Positions 32,331 through 40,016 of a stretch of 40,016 bases of DNA are shown in pieces. This DNA comes from Streptomyces sp. ISL-66. Lineage in GTDB: Bacteria > Actinomycetota > Actinomycetes > Streptomycetales > Streptomycetaceae. Made by a program: the position numbers and the translations under genes. The notes under the pieces are model-generated. The model was given only the letters and a program-made list of their open reading frames with translations. It did no database searches and had not been told where the DNA came from. Each line of letters starts with the position of its first letter. Position 1 is the stretch's first letter. The stretch lies in NCBI RefSeq assembly GCF_018614135.1, contig NZ_JAGGOW010000089.1, positions 1-40,016 of the forward strand. Reading direction: 5' to 3'.

Positions 32331-32353
32331 CATCTCGTCAATGTGACGAGATG
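32331..32353. promoter_or_regulatory. Perfect palindrome over the pncB promoter, candidate operator
   Basis: CATCTCGTCA (32331-32340) and TGACGAGATG (32344-32353) flank ATG. The palindrome ends five bases before the pncB -10 box and covers the -35 position, as expected for a repressor site. It lies 41-63 bases upstream of clpS. The regulator is unknown; an NAD-status repressor is the simplest guess. Confidence 0.6.
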
Positions 32354-32358
32354 CGCGC

Positions 32359-32364
32359 TAGCAT
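32359..32364 (+). promoter_or_regulatory. -10 box of leaderless pncB
   Basis: TAGCAT is followed by CCGAGGC and ATG 32372. There is no spaced Shine-Dalgarno. Confidence 0.55.
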
Positions 32365-32371
32365 CCGAGGC

Positions 32372-33700
32372 ATGAACCCTGCGGACCTGGGCCTGCCGGT
32401 GGACGTGCCGTCGACAGCGCTCTTCACGGACCATTACGAGCTCACGATGCTGCAGGCCGCACTGGCCAGCGGCACCGCCGACCGGCGCTCCGTCTTCGAG
32501 GTCTTCACCCGGCGGCTGCCCGAAGGGCGGCGCTACGGCGTGGTCGCGGGAACCGGCCGGGTGCTCGACGCGGTGGAGAACTTCCGCTTCGACGGCGCCG
32601 TACTGGAGTTCCTGCGCGAGCGGGCCGTCGTCGACGCCCGCACGCTCGACTGGCTGGCCTCGTACCGCTTCTCGGGCGACATCTGGGGATACCCGGAGGG
32701 CGAGGTCTACTTCCCCGGCTCCCCGGTCCTGCGCGTCGAGGGCAGCTTCGCCGAGTGCGTGCTGCTGGAGACCGTGATCCTGTCGATCCTCAACCACGAC
32801 TCGGCGATCGCCGCGGCCGCCTCCCGGATGTCCTCGGCCGCCGGCGGCCGCCCGCTGATCGAGATGGGCGCCCGGCGCACCCACGAGCTGGCGGCCGTCG
32901 CCTCGGCCCGCGCCGCGTACGTGGGCGGCTTCAGCTCGACCTCGGACCTGGCGGCCGGCTTCCGGTACGGGATCCCGACGGTCGGCACGAGCGCGCACGC
33001 CTTCACGCTGCTCCACGACGACGAGCGGGGCGCGTTCACCGCCCAGGTCGCCTCGCTGGGGAACGGGACCACCCTGCTCGTGGACACCTACGACGTGGCG
33101 GAGGCGGTCCGTACGGCCGTGGAGATCGCCGGGACCGGTCTGGGCGCGGTCCGGATCGACTCCGGGGACCTGCTGCTGGTCGCGCACCGGGTACGGCAGC
33201 AGCTGGACGAGCTGGGGGCGACGAAGACCCGGATCGTGGTGACCTCGGACCTGGACGAGTACGCGATCGCCTCGCTGGCGGCGGCCCCCGTGGACGCCTA
33301 CGGCGTGGGCACGCAGCTGGTGACGGGCAGCGGGCACCCGACGTGCTCGATGGTCTACAAGCTGGTCGCGCGGGCGGCCTCCGCCGATCCGAAGGCGCCG
33401 CTGGTGTCGGTGGCGAAGAAGTCCTCGGGCGGCAAGACGTCCATCGGCGGGCGCAAGTGGGCGGCTCGGCGGCGCGACGGGGAGGGGGTCGCGGAGGCCG
33501 AGGTCCTCGGGACCGGACCCGTCCCGGCGGCGCTGGCCGACACGCAGCTCCTCGTCCAGCTGGTCAAGGCGGGCGAGGTGGTGGCCCGCGAATCCCTGGA
33601 GACGGCCCGCGACCGCCACCGCGAGGCCCTCGCGGGCCTCCCCCTCTCCGCCTCGCAGCTCTCGCGCGGCGAGGCCGTCATCCCGACGGAGTACGTGTAG
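32372..33700 (+). CDS. pncB: Nicotinate phosphoribosyltransferase
   Basis: The 442-residue enzyme converts nicotinate, PRPP and ATP to nicotinate mononucleotide in NAD salvage. Landmarks are [16 protein letters not shown] at the N-terminus, [22 protein letters not shown], then [14 protein letters not shown] with the His that is phosphorylated in this family, RIDSGDLL and [11 protein letters not shown] in the barrel, and [10 protein letters not shown] for phosphate binding. Length is standard. ATG 32372 is set by a TANNNT box seven bases upstream. Nicotinamidase is encoded 150 bases downstream on the same strand. Confidence 0.95.
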   Translation: MNPADLGLPVDVPSTALFTDHYELTMLQAALASGTADRRSVFEVFTRRLPEGRRYGVVAGTGRVLDAVENFRFDGAVLEFLRERAVVDARTLDWLASYRFSGDIWGYPEGEVYFPGSPVLRVEGSFAECVLLETVILSILNHDSAIAAAASRMSSAAGGRPLIEMGARRTHELAAVASARAAYVGGFSSTSDLAAGFRYGIPTVGTSAHAFTLLHDDERGAFTAQVASLGNGTTLLVDTYDVAEAVRTAVEIAGTGLGAVRIDSGDLLLVAHRVRQQLDELGATKTRIVVTSDLDEYAIASLAAAPVDAYGVGTQLVTGSGHPTCSMVYKLVARAASADPKAPLVSVAKKSSGGKTSIGGRKWAARRRDGEGVAEAEVLGTGPVPAALADTQLLVQLVKAGEVVARESLETARDRHREALAGLPLSASQLSRGEAVIPTEYV

Positions 33701-33744
33701 CGGAGCGGGAGCCCCGGCCGGCCGGGGTGCGGGGCGGCGCCCAG

Positions 33745-33806
33745 CGAACAGGGGTCTGGGGCGCATCCCCAGTTTCGGGAAGGGGCGGGGTGGGGGAAGA
33801 GCCCCC
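33745..33806. repeat. Likely dispersed Streptomyces intergenic repeat
   Basis: Between pncB and pncA lies a sequence containing AGGGGTCTGGGGCGCATC, then CCCAGTTTCGGGAAGGGG and CGGGGTGGGGGA. I recall very similar text repeated between genes in many Streptomyces genomes. A CTGGGG/CCCCAG stem is inside it. The copy number here cannot be checked. Confidence 0.5.
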
Positions 33807-33849
33807 GCAGGGCCCCGCCGCACCACACGACAACCGAAGGGCACTCGAG

Positions 33850-34449
33850 ATGCACCGCGCACTGATCGTGGTCGACGTACAGAACGACTTCTGCGAGGGC
33901 GGCAGCCTCGCGGTCACCGGCGGGGCCGACGTGGCCGCCGCGATCACCGAGCTCATCGGGCAGGCCACCGCCGGCTACCGGCACGTCGTCGCCACCCGGG
34001 ACCACCACATCGACCCGGGGTCCCACTTCGCGCACCCGCCGGCCCAGCCGGACTTCGAGACCTCCTGGCCCGTCCACTGCGTGGCCGGGACCGAGGGCGT
34101 GGGCTTCCACCCGAACTTCGCGCCCGCCGTCACCTCGGGGGCCGTCGCGGCCGTCTTCGACAAGGGCGCGTACGAGGCGGCGTACAGCGGCTTCGAGGGG
34201 GCGGACGAGAACGGCCGCGGGCTCGCGGAATGGCTGCGGGACCGACAGGTCACCGAGGTCGACGTGGTCGGCATCGCCACGGACCACTGCGTCAGGGCCA
34301 CCGCCCTGGACGCGGCCCGGGCGGGCTTCCGTACGCACGTCCTGCTGGACCTGACGGCCGGCGTGGCCCCGCACACCACGACCCGGGCACTGGCCGAGCT
34401 CCGCGCGGCCGGGGTGGAGCTGAGCGGAACCCCCGTCGTGGCCGGCTGA
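33850..34449 (+). CDS. pncA: Nicotinamidase (isochorismatase family)
   Basis: The 199-residue enzyme hydrolyses nicotinamide to nicotinate, the PncB substrate. The catalytic triad is visible: Asp9 in IVVDVQNDF, Lys105 in [13 protein letters not shown] and Cys147 in [11 protein letters not shown]. The metal site is in [12 protein letters not shown] (Asp51, His53, His59). ATG 33850 has AAGGG about nine bases upstream. It lies downstream of pncB, separated by a repeat-bearing gap, so co-transcription is likely but not certain. Confidence 0.95.
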   Translation: MHRALIVVDVQNDFCEGGSLAVTGGADVAAAITELIGQATAGYRHVVATRDHHIDPGSHFAHPPAQPDFETSWPVHCVAGTEGVGFHPNFAPAVTSGAVAAVFDKGAYEAAYSGFEGADENGRGLAEWLRDRQVTEVDVVGIATDHCVRATALDAARAGFRTHVLLDLTAGVAPHTTTRALAELRAAGVELSGTPVVAG

Positions 34450-34617
34450 CACCGCGCACCACGCCGCGCACCGCACCGCACCACACCGCACCAACAGGAC
34501 AAGGTGGGGCGGATTCCCGTCAAGGGTGCGAAGGAGACGTACGGAAGATCGCGACACCTGGCAGCGTGCGGGGAGCCGGCACCGGTCGGCACCACTGCCC
34601 CAGGGAGGCGATCTGTG

Positions 34618-34980
34618 ATGCTCAGCTTCAGCGGACCGGCGGACGGCGGCGCACCCCCGGAGCACTCGCTCCGGGGGCGCGGCGCGATCAGCCTCTCGGC
34701 TGCCGAAGGCGGCTGGCGGCCGACCTTCGTGTGGTCGGGCGAGGGCGAGCCCTCCCGCCCCGCCGGGGACCTGCCCCTCGCGGCGGGCGCCGACCTCCTC
34801 ACCCGCGAGGGGACGCCCGTGCTGGAGTTCCGGATGAACCGGACCCTGCCCTGCGCGTACAGCTTCGGCCACACCCCCGGCGAGCGGCTCCCGGCGGGCG
34901 CCTACGCCGTACGGTGGTGGACCGTCCGCGAGGACGACGGCACGCGGGTGGGCGGAAGCTTCGGCTTCGAGCTCGGCTGA
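34618..34980 (+). CDS. Conserved hypothetical protein
   Basis: The 120-residue soluble protein has no known catalytic motif. It reads as beta-rich: GAISLSAAEGGWRPTFVWSGEGE, PVLEFRMNRTLPCAYSFG, then AGAYAVRWWTVREDDGTRVGGSFGFELG. It has no signal peptide or membrane helix. ATG 34618 or GTG 34615 both fit the AGGGAGG upstream. The preceding 165 bases hold CACCG-rich simple sequence but no gene. It converges with the next gene. Confidence 0.65.
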   Translation: MLSFSGPADGGAPPEHSLRGRGAISLSAAEGGWRPTFVWSGEGEPSRPAGDLPLAAGADLLTREGTPVLEFRMNRTLPCAYSFGHTPGERLPAGAYAVRWWTVREDDGTRVGGSFGFELG

Positions 34981-34990
34981 GCCCCCGCGC

Positions 34991-35290
34991 TCAGCCCAGC
35001 AGCGCCCTGATCGGGTGCCACAGCTCCGCCGCCCGGTCCGGCGCGCAGCGCCACAGCAGGCCGTCCGGGTGGTGCAGGACGGCGGTGACCTCGTCCGGGG
35101 TCGGGGGCTGGGCGTTTCCGCGCAGGTAGACGGCGCGCATGCCGAGGTTCCGCAGCCTGGTCAGGGCGCGGGCCCGGTTCACCGCGTGCACCAGCACCCG
35201 TACGTTTCCGCTGTCGCCGGACGGTCTGGGCAGCGTGAGCGCGACGACCACGCTGCCGCCAGGCAGTCTGACGAAACCTCCACCGGGCAT
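34991..35290 (-). CDS. Small hypothetical protein
   Basis: The 99-residue protein reads GGGFVRLPGGSVVVALTLPRPSG, then VRVLVHAVNRARALTRLRNLGMRAVYLRGNAQPPTPDEVTAVLHHPDGLLWR. The helix-strand spacing resembles a small alpha/beta domain. I do not recognise a family. ATG 35290 has GGGGGAG eight bases upstream, which decides the start over the longer frame to 35377. That longer frame would translate the terminator of the metalloprotease gene. Confidence 0.65.
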   Translation of the reverse strand: MPGGGFVRLPGGSVVVALTLPRPSGDSGNVRVLVHAVNRARALTRLRNLGMRAVYLRGNAQPPTPDEVTAVLHHPDGLLWRCAPDRAAELWHPIRALLG

Positions 35291-35339
35291 GTCTTCATCT
35301 CCCCCGTCAATAAGAAACTCGCAAGACGCATCTAAACGC

Positions 35340-35375
35340 GATCGGCCGCCGCCCGCTAGGGGGCGACGGCCGATC
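35340..35375 (-). terminator. Terminator after the M6 metalloprotease gene
   Basis: Fifteen-base arms (35340-35354, 35361-35375) pair with one mismatch around GCTAGG, 27 bases past the stop of the leftward protease gene. Confidence 0.75.
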
Positions 35376-35401
35376 ATGCTCTGACCTGCGGGTTTATTGA
35401 A

Positions 35402-37813
35402 TTACTTAACGGCGGGACCGACCTCGACCGTCATCTGGAGACCGTCGTACGGCTCCTTGACGATCTTGATCTTGGTGTTGGTGTCAGTGACCTTCACCGA
35501 ACCGGTCGGGTTCTCGTCGTAGTAGTACTTGCCCTTGTGGTCGTCGAAGACCAGGTTCGCGGGCTTCGGCTTCAGGAACAGCTCCTCGCCGTTCTTGTGC
35601 AGGGAGAAGGCATCCGTGGAGTACGCGCTGAAGGTGGCGTCGTACGGCTGGATCTTGTTCCGCAGCAGGGTGCCGTCCGACCACTTCATCGGCTTGGCGT
35701 TGGCGTCGACCGGGAGGATCAGACCGGCGCCGGGGTGCTGGCTGGTGTTGTTGTCCTTCTGGGAGGTGTCCCACTGCCAGATCAGGAGACCGTCCTGGTA
35801 GGGGTAGTGCTCCACCCAGTTCGGCTTCGTGTTGGTGAAGCCGAAGTTGTACGGACCCACCTTGAGGGTGGAGTCGTACGAGACGTAGCGGCGGTTCTCC
35901 GCCAGGTAGTACTGCGCGTACTCCTTGGTGAAGCCGTTGCCGACCCGGGAGAAGCCCTTGCCGGTCCAGCCGTTGTCGCCGTTCTCGGCGCCGTCGGTGA
36001 ACAGCGGGGAGCCGTCCGCGGTGATGGTCAGGGCGTCGGCCGTGAAGCCCTTGCCGCCCGCGCCGCCGTCCGTCTGGTAGCGGAAGCGGAGGTCGACCTT
36101 CTTGCCCGCGTAAGCGTCGAGCGGGAAGTTCAGGTTCTTCCAGGCACCCGAGACGCCGGTCAGCGACGGGCTGCCGGAGGCGTCGGCCGGGATGGCCGCA
36201 CCGTCGGCGGTGCCGGCCAGCGCGGTCCAGGTGGCGCCGCCGTCCGTGGACACCTCGGTGTACAGGAAGTCGTACTCCGCCTCGATGTCCCACCAGCCCT
36301 TGAGGGACAGGGCCGCGGCGGACTTGCCGGTCAGGTCGACCGAGCGGGTCAGGGTGTTCTTGAGGTCGTCACCCATGTTGCTCCACCACTGCGAGGAGCC
36401 CTCGGCGGGAGCGACGATCTCGGTCTTGACCTGCTTCTTCGGCAGCTCGACGAGGAGCGCCTGCTTGTCCTTGGTGTTGTACTCCGCCACACCGAGCTTG
36501 TGGGTGGACTTCGTCGCGGCCTTGGCCGTGTCGTAGTTCAGCCAGCCCAGCTGGAACTTGTCCCAGGCGTTCATGTCGCCCGGGAGGTCGCCTATGGAGT
36601 CCTTGCCGTTGCCGAGCCAGGAGCCGGCCGACATCAGGGACCAGAAGCCGACCGAGTTCTCGCCGGCACCGGTGGTGTCGTAGAGGTCCGGGAGGCCGAG
36701 GTCGTGGCCGTACTCGTGCGCGAAGACGCCGAGGCCGCCGTTCTCGGGCTGCATCGTGTAGTCGCCGACCCAGATGCCGGTGTCGCCGATCTGGGTGCCG
36801 CCCGACTTGTTGTTCGCCGGGCCGGTCTTGCCCACATCGGTGCCGTAGGCGTACCAGCGGTGCGCCCACAGGGCGTTCTTGCCCTGCACGCCGCCACCGG
36901 CCGACTCGTCCTCGCCCGCGTGGACGATCTGGAAGTGGTCGATGTAGCCGTCGGGCTCGTTGAAGTTGCCGTCGCCGTCGAAGTCGTTGCGGTCCCACTG
37001 GTCGTACTGGGACAGCTGCGCCTTGATCTCGGCGTCGGTCTTGCCGGCCTTCTTCTGGGCCTCGGTCCAGGCGCTCACGCCGTCCTTGACCGTGTCCCAG
37101 ACGTTGGCGCAGTTGGTCTGACCGCAGTAGTTCGAGCCGTAACGGGCCTCGTTGTACGGGACCTTGACCCAGTCGGCGACCTCGCCCTCGACCGAGTAAC
37201 GGCCCGAGGAGGTCTTCTCGTAGTAGGTCTTCAGCGAGTTCTTGCCCTGGCCGGTACCGAAGTACAGGTCCTGGAAGTACGAGCGGCTGAAGTCCTCGCG
37301 CCACGCCGTGCTGTTGTTCGTCGCACGGTCCGGCTTGGTGATCTGGTTGTGCGCGGGCCCCGGGTTGCCGCCGTACTTGGGCGCGGGCGGCTTGGGGCCG
37401 CCCGGGCCGTCCGGGTCGAACATGGTGGTGCTGTCCACCTGGTCGCCGAAGTCGACGAGGATCGTGAAGATCTTGTCGGTCTTCTCGCGGCCGAGCTCGA
37501 CGTACTTCTTGTCGTCGAGCTTGACGACCTTGGAGGCGCCGCGCTGCTCGACGTTCTTCTTGCCGGTCAGCACCTGCTCCAGGGCGGCCTTCTTGGCCGC
37601 TGCCTGTGCGTCGCTGAACGGGCCCTTCAGGTTGTGCTCGACCTTCTCCTTGGAGGGAGCGGTCGGGTCCTGGCGGTCGGCGGCGGGCGCGCTCACCTGG
37701 CCCGGGTCTGCCTGGGCGATGGTGAAGGCGGCGCCGGATGCCGCCGTCGCGGCCATGGTCACGCCGATTGCGGCGGCGCGCAGCGCTCGTCTACTGACGG
37801 AGTTGCTGGTCAC
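35402..37813 (-). CDS. Secreted M6 (immune inhibitor A-like) metalloprotease
   Basis: The 803-residue exported protease has a signal region (SVSRRALRAAAIGVTMAATAASGAAFTIAQA) with a twin arginine and an alanine-rich hydrophobic core, so Tat export is possible. A propeptide follows. The catalytic zinc motif HEYGHDLGLPDLYD is at about residues 366-379, with the FWSLMSAGSW Met-turn-like segment after it. The rest is the beta-rich immune-inhibitor-A region and a C-terminal domain ending in QMTVEVGPAVK. GTG 37813 follows GGGGAACGACATCAA. The longer frame to 37897 adds non-signal sequence. It should degrade external proteins. Confidence 0.92.
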   Translation of the reverse strand: MTSNSVSRRALRAAAIGVTMAATAASGAAFTIAQADPGQVSAPAADRQDPTAPSKEKVEHNLKGPFSDAQAAAKKAALEQVLTGKKNVEQRGASKVVKLDDKKYVELGREKTDKIFTILVDFGDQVDSTTMFDPDGPGGPKPPAPKYGGNPGPAHNQITKPDRATNNSTAWREDFSRSYFQDLYFGTGQGKNSLKTYYEKTSSGRYSVEGEVADWVKVPYNEARYGSNYCGQTNCANVWDTVKDGVSAWTEAQKKAGKTDAEIKAQLSQYDQWDRNDFDGDGNFNEPDGYIDHFQIVHAGEDESAGGGVQGKNALWAHRWYAYGTDVGKTGPANNKSGGTQIGDTGIWVGDYTMQPENGGLGVFAHEYGHDLGLPDLYDTTGAGENSVGFWSLMSAGSWLGNGKDSIGDLPGDMNAWDKFQLGWLNYDTAKAATKSTHKLGVAEYNTKDKQALLVELPKKQVKTEIVAPAEGSSQWWSNMGDDLKNTLTRSVDLTGKSAAALSLKGWWDIEAEYDFLYTEVSTDGGATWTALAGTADGAAIPADASGSPSLTGVSGAWKNLNFPLDAYAGKKVDLRFRYQTDGGAGGKGFTADALTITADGSPLFTDGAENGDNGWTGKGFSRVGNGFTKEYAQYYLAENRRYVSYDSTLKVGPYNFGFTNTKPNWVEHYPYQDGLLIWQWDTSQKDNNTSQHPGAGLILPVDANAKPMKWSDGTLLRNKIQPYDATFSAYSTDAFSLHKNGEELFLKPKPANLVFDDHKGKYYYDENPTGSVKVTDTNTKIKIVKEPYDGLQMTVEVGPAVK

Positions 37814-38195
37814 TTGATGTCGTTCCCCTCCCGCGGCCGCAACGTAGTGCGGAACGTCTCCATAGGAGCGGGGGGTTCCGTGCGGCGCGCGTCTCAAGTG
37901 ACGACATTTGACCGGAGAGTCGCGAGAAAAGACAGACCTTGACTTGTTCCTTACAACTGCACTATGCGGTCATGGAGTTCCGCTATCCGGACGTACCCCG
38001 GTCATAGTGGACGAACGGTACGTCCCGGCGTCGAGACCGGCTCGAGAATGACCCCCGTGCGCCCCCTGTGCTCCGCAGCCCTGGGTTAGGTCGCGCTTAC
38101 CGGCAGTTCCGCTCGGGCATCCACCGTCGTAGAGTCACTTGACGCCCGACCAGGTTGAGCCGACTCCCCCTCCCGCTTCGAGGACGGATATCGCC
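37814..38195. other. Gene-free divergent promoter region
   Basis: No gene is seen in 382 bases, which are less GC-rich than elsewhere. A possible plus-strand promoter, TTGACT (37939-37944), 18 bases, TATGCG (37963-37968), points at the small membrane protein. GGACGTACC (37989-37997) and GGTACGTCC (38017-38025) form an inverted repeat with 19 bases between the arms. Confidence 0.4.
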
Positions 38196-38480
38196 ATGCC
38201 GCGTCCGACTGCCGCACAGCTCGCCTACGGGTCCGCCACCGTCATCGTCTCGACGATCGCCATGCTGCTGCTCTCGCAGACCAGTACGGGACTGGGCGTC
38301 GCGGTCATCTCCGCCGCGGCCCTCGCCCTCGGGCTCCTCGTCGCCCTCACCGTTCCGGCCCCGCGCCGGCGCGGGAGGCACGCGGCGCCGACCGGTACGC
38401 GGACCGCCTCGCCCGTGCCCGACACGGTGCCGCGGTCCGTGGCGACCTCGGCCGCCGCCGAACACCGCGTGCACCACTGA
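38196..38480 (+). CDS. Small membrane protein, hypothetical
   Basis: The 94-residue protein has two hydrophobic helices (about residues 11-27 and 31-52). A basic, Ser/Thr/Pro-rich cytoplasmic tail (APRRRGRHAAPTGTR) follows. I do not recognise a named family. ATG 38196 has GAGG about twelve bases upstream. An upstream ATG at 38139 lengthens the protein by 19 hydrophilic residues and is less likely. Confidence 0.65.
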   Translation: MPRPTAAQLAYGSATVIVSTIAMLLLSQTSTGLGVAVISAAALALGLLVALTVPAPRRRGRHAAPTGTRTASPVPDTVPRSVATSAAAEHRVHH

Positions 38481-38497
38481 TCGGTGGCCGCAGCGCG

Positions 38498-38534
38498 GCG
38501 CGGGCGGCCTCCCCCGTGGGGAGACCGCCCGCGC
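38498..38534. terminator. Hairpin between convergent genes
   Basis: Seventeen-base arms (38498-38514, 38518-38534) with one mismatch around CGT, between the small membrane protein and the leftward RDD gene. Confidence 0.7.
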
Positions 38535-38602
38535 GCTGAGCCGCGTACGTACGCCTGCCGGCCGCCGCTGCGGCCCGGCAGGCCTTCCCGGCTACTACGG
38601 CA

Positions 38603-39331
38603 CTAGCCGGCCCGGACCACCACGGTCTTGGCGACCTTGTCGTGGAGGCCCTGTTTGTAGGGCTTGTCGACGAGCATCGAGACGATGAGTGCGATCGGCC
38701 ACAGGCAGAAGCAGCAGATCAACGTCGGCAGCCAGAGCACGGCGGCACGGGCGAGGGCGGCGCCGGACTGGGGGACGCTGCCGTCGTTGAGCATCGCGAC
38801 GCGCAGGCCCATCCACTTCTTGCCGAAGGTCTGGCCGTTCTTCTTGGTGAACCACCAGTCGTAACCGACGTAGGCGGCGATCGAGACCAGGGTCATGATC
38901 AGGCCGCTGCCGCTGTAGGATTTGGTGATGACCTCGGAGACGTCCTCGCCGTTGTCCGAGTCGACCGTGTAGCGCTTCGTGCCGAAGGCCAGCTGGATCA
39001 GGAACAGCGGGATGGCGATGATCAGCAGGTCGATGATGCGGGCGACCAGCCGCTTGCCGAAGTCGGCGAGCGGGGGCATCCCGGCGAGCGGGTCGGGCAT
39101 GCCGTAGCCGCCGCCACCGCCGCCGTACGGGTCGCCCCCGCCACCGTAGGGAGGCGGCGGAGGCGGGTATCCCCCGCCACCGGGGGGCGGGGGCGGCGGG
39201 AATCCGCCGGTCCCGTCGGCGGGCGGCGAGCCGTACGGCGAACCACTCGACGGGGGCGTCGGCTCCTGGGGCTTCTTGAGGAACGGGTCGTCCTCGGGCG
39301 GCTGGCCGGGCGGCGGCTGGTCGGTGCTCAT
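38603..39331 (-). CDS. RDD family membrane protein with Pro/Gly-rich N-terminus
   Basis: The 242-residue protein has a disordered N-terminus (1-85) rich in Pro, Gly and Tyr (PPPPPPGGGGYPPPPPPYGGGG). An RDD domain follows: FGKRLVARIIDLLIIAIPLFL with the Arg-Asp pair, TFGKKWMGLRVAML and the final LHDKVAKTVVV. Three to four membrane helices are present. The RDD role is unclear; some members are ion or proton antiporters. The proline repeats may bind partner proteins. ATG 39331 is the natural start. Confidence 0.88.
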   Translation of the reverse strand: MSTDQPPPGQPPEDDPFLKKPQEPTPPSSGSPYGSPPADGTGGFPPPPPPGGGGYPPPPPPYGGGGDPYGGGGGGYGMPDPLAGMPPLADFGKRLVARIIDLLIIAIPLFLIQLAFGTKRYTVDSDNGEDVSEVITKSYSGSGLIMTLVSIAAYVGYDWWFTKKNGQTFGKKWMGLRVAMLNDGSVPQSGAALARAAVLWLPTLICCFCLWPIALIVSMLVDKPYKQGLHDKVAKTVVVRAG

Positions 39332-39475
39332 GGCCCGAGTCGAACCCGGCCGGCCCCACCCCGCAACGGGGACGCACCCGTTCGGGGGACGCGCGTACGC
39401 GGGCGGCCCAGCGGCGGGGGCGGAGGGCTCCGGGACGGCCCCCGGAGGGGCTGCGCCGGTTTCGCCGGCGAGCCG

Positions 39476-40016
39476 CTAGCGGGCCACGTACGTCCGCGCG
39501 GCGCGGTCGTGCAGGGCCCGGCGCCGCGGGCGGTCCGCCAGGGCCCACAGGACGCCGGGGAGGCCCAGGAAGGCGTACACGAGCCAGCGGCGCAGCGCGG
39601 CGCCGAAGCGGGGCGGGCGCAGCGTGGCGGTGGCCAGGACGCGCACGCCGAGCAGCTTCTTGCCGGGGGTGCGGCCCCAACGGGCGGTGGGCAGGGCCTC
39701 GTAGAGGATGCCGAAGAGGAGTACGGCGCCGAGTACCAGGCCCAGCCGGCCCGCGATGGTGCCGTCGAACAGCCACACCGTGGTGGTCCGGCCCGTGGAC
39801 CGGGCGGCGTCCACCTTCGCCTGCAGGTGTGCGGTCACCTCGGGTACGAGGGGCAGTGCCGTCCCGGCCGCGACGCCCGCGTACACGAGGGAGTCCAGGA
39901 ACCGGGCCGTCGCGCGCCGCGCGAGGCCGGCGGGGCGCACCGCCCGTTCCGCCATCCGCTCGAAGACGGCCCGCTGGGCGGCGGGGCGGGGGGCGACGGG
40001 CACGGCGGGTGCGACC
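39476..40016 (-). CDS. RDD family membrane protein, start beyond the window
   Basis: The visible 175 residues from GTG 40003 hold an RDD domain: LARRATARFLDSLVYAGVAAG, then GRTPGKKLLGVRVLATATL and ADRPRRRALHDRAARTYVAR. It has about three membrane helices. The frame stays open to the edge and no ribosome site precedes the GTG, so the true start probably lies outside. It is the second RDD gene in tandem with the preceding one, 144 bases away and on the same strand. Confidence 0.8.
   Translation of the reverse strand, partial: VAPAVPVAPRPAAQRAVFERMAERAVRPAGLARRATARFLDSLVYAGVAAGTALPLVPEVTAHLQAKVDAARSTGRTTTVWLFDGTIAGRLGLVLGAVLLFGILYEALPTARWGRTPGKKLLGVRVLATATLRPPRFGAALRRWLVYAFLGLPGVLWALADRPRRRALHDRAARTYVAR

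Noticed and set aside
35537..37942. An 801-residue plus-strand frame over the metalloprotease gene
   Set aside because: Antisense shadow, low complexity. The minus strand has a signal peptide and HEYGH.

Overview
The window is very GC-rich chromosomal DNA from an actinomycete, almost certainly Streptomyces or a close relative. The evidence is codon use, frequent GTG starts, class E sortase, DUF6412, DUF1707, DUF2017 and RDD families, DasR-type dre operators next to N-acetylglucosamine PTS genes, and the nagF/nagE1/nagE2 to pncB/pncA gene order that I recall from Streptomyces chromosomes. There is no rRNA, CRISPR array or complete transposon. One tRNA-like gene, one riboswitch and one short leader peptide are present.

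Layout. 1-3.8 kb: fumarylacetoacetate-hydrolase-family enzyme, a YidC/Oxa1 C-terminal remnant behind a DUF6412 gene, a class E sortase, and a TPR/SEC-C protein. 3.8-8.6 kb is accessory-looking. It holds a solitary McrB-N-like/PD-(D/E)xK protein in lower-GC DNA, a DUF559-type protein with a 15-residue repeat array, two non-coding repeat structures, a GNAT acetyltransferase and two small membrane proteins. 8.7-16.6 kb: DUF445 and DUF1707 proteins, a three-gene ABC-2 exporter operon, and a bifunctional penicillin-binding protein with a Gly/Gln-repeat tail. 16.6-18.5 kb: a guanidine exporter behind a guanidine-III riboswitch, a GroES-like protein, a DUF3618 protein and Bcp peroxiredoxin. 18.6-20.1 kb: two overlapping paralogous HNH proteins and an aberrant tRNA. 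20.1-22.0 kb: rdgB, a small lipoprotein and rph. 22.2-25.6 kb: the GlcNAc PTS genes with three dre sites. 25.6-29.6 kb: MBL hydrolase, a PemK/MazF-like membrane protein, DUF488, then a cysteine module (leader peptide, cysO, cysM) and the JAMM peptidase mec. 29.6-35.3 kb: amino-acid permease, clpS-DUF2017, divergent pncB and pncA, and two hypotheticals. 35.4-40.0 kb: secreted M6 metalloprotease, small membrane protein and two RDD proteins.

How genes work together. CysO carries sulfur for CysM, and Mec is the expected processing peptidase. Their leader peptide suggests cysteine-responsive control. PncB and PncA form the nicotinamide/nicotinate salvage route to NAD. NagF is the EIIB partner of the NagE permeases. 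Eight genes share a TANNNT box 6-7 bases before the start codon, a leaderless arrangement.

The observations I would check first are the class-I tRNA with anticodon UAG beside the HNH pair, the McrB-N/nuclease protein, the repeat array that grows out of the DUF559 protein's first DNA-binding helix, the palindrome over the pncB promoter, and the guanidine-III riboswitch. No homology search or folding program was run. All family calls come from reading motifs.
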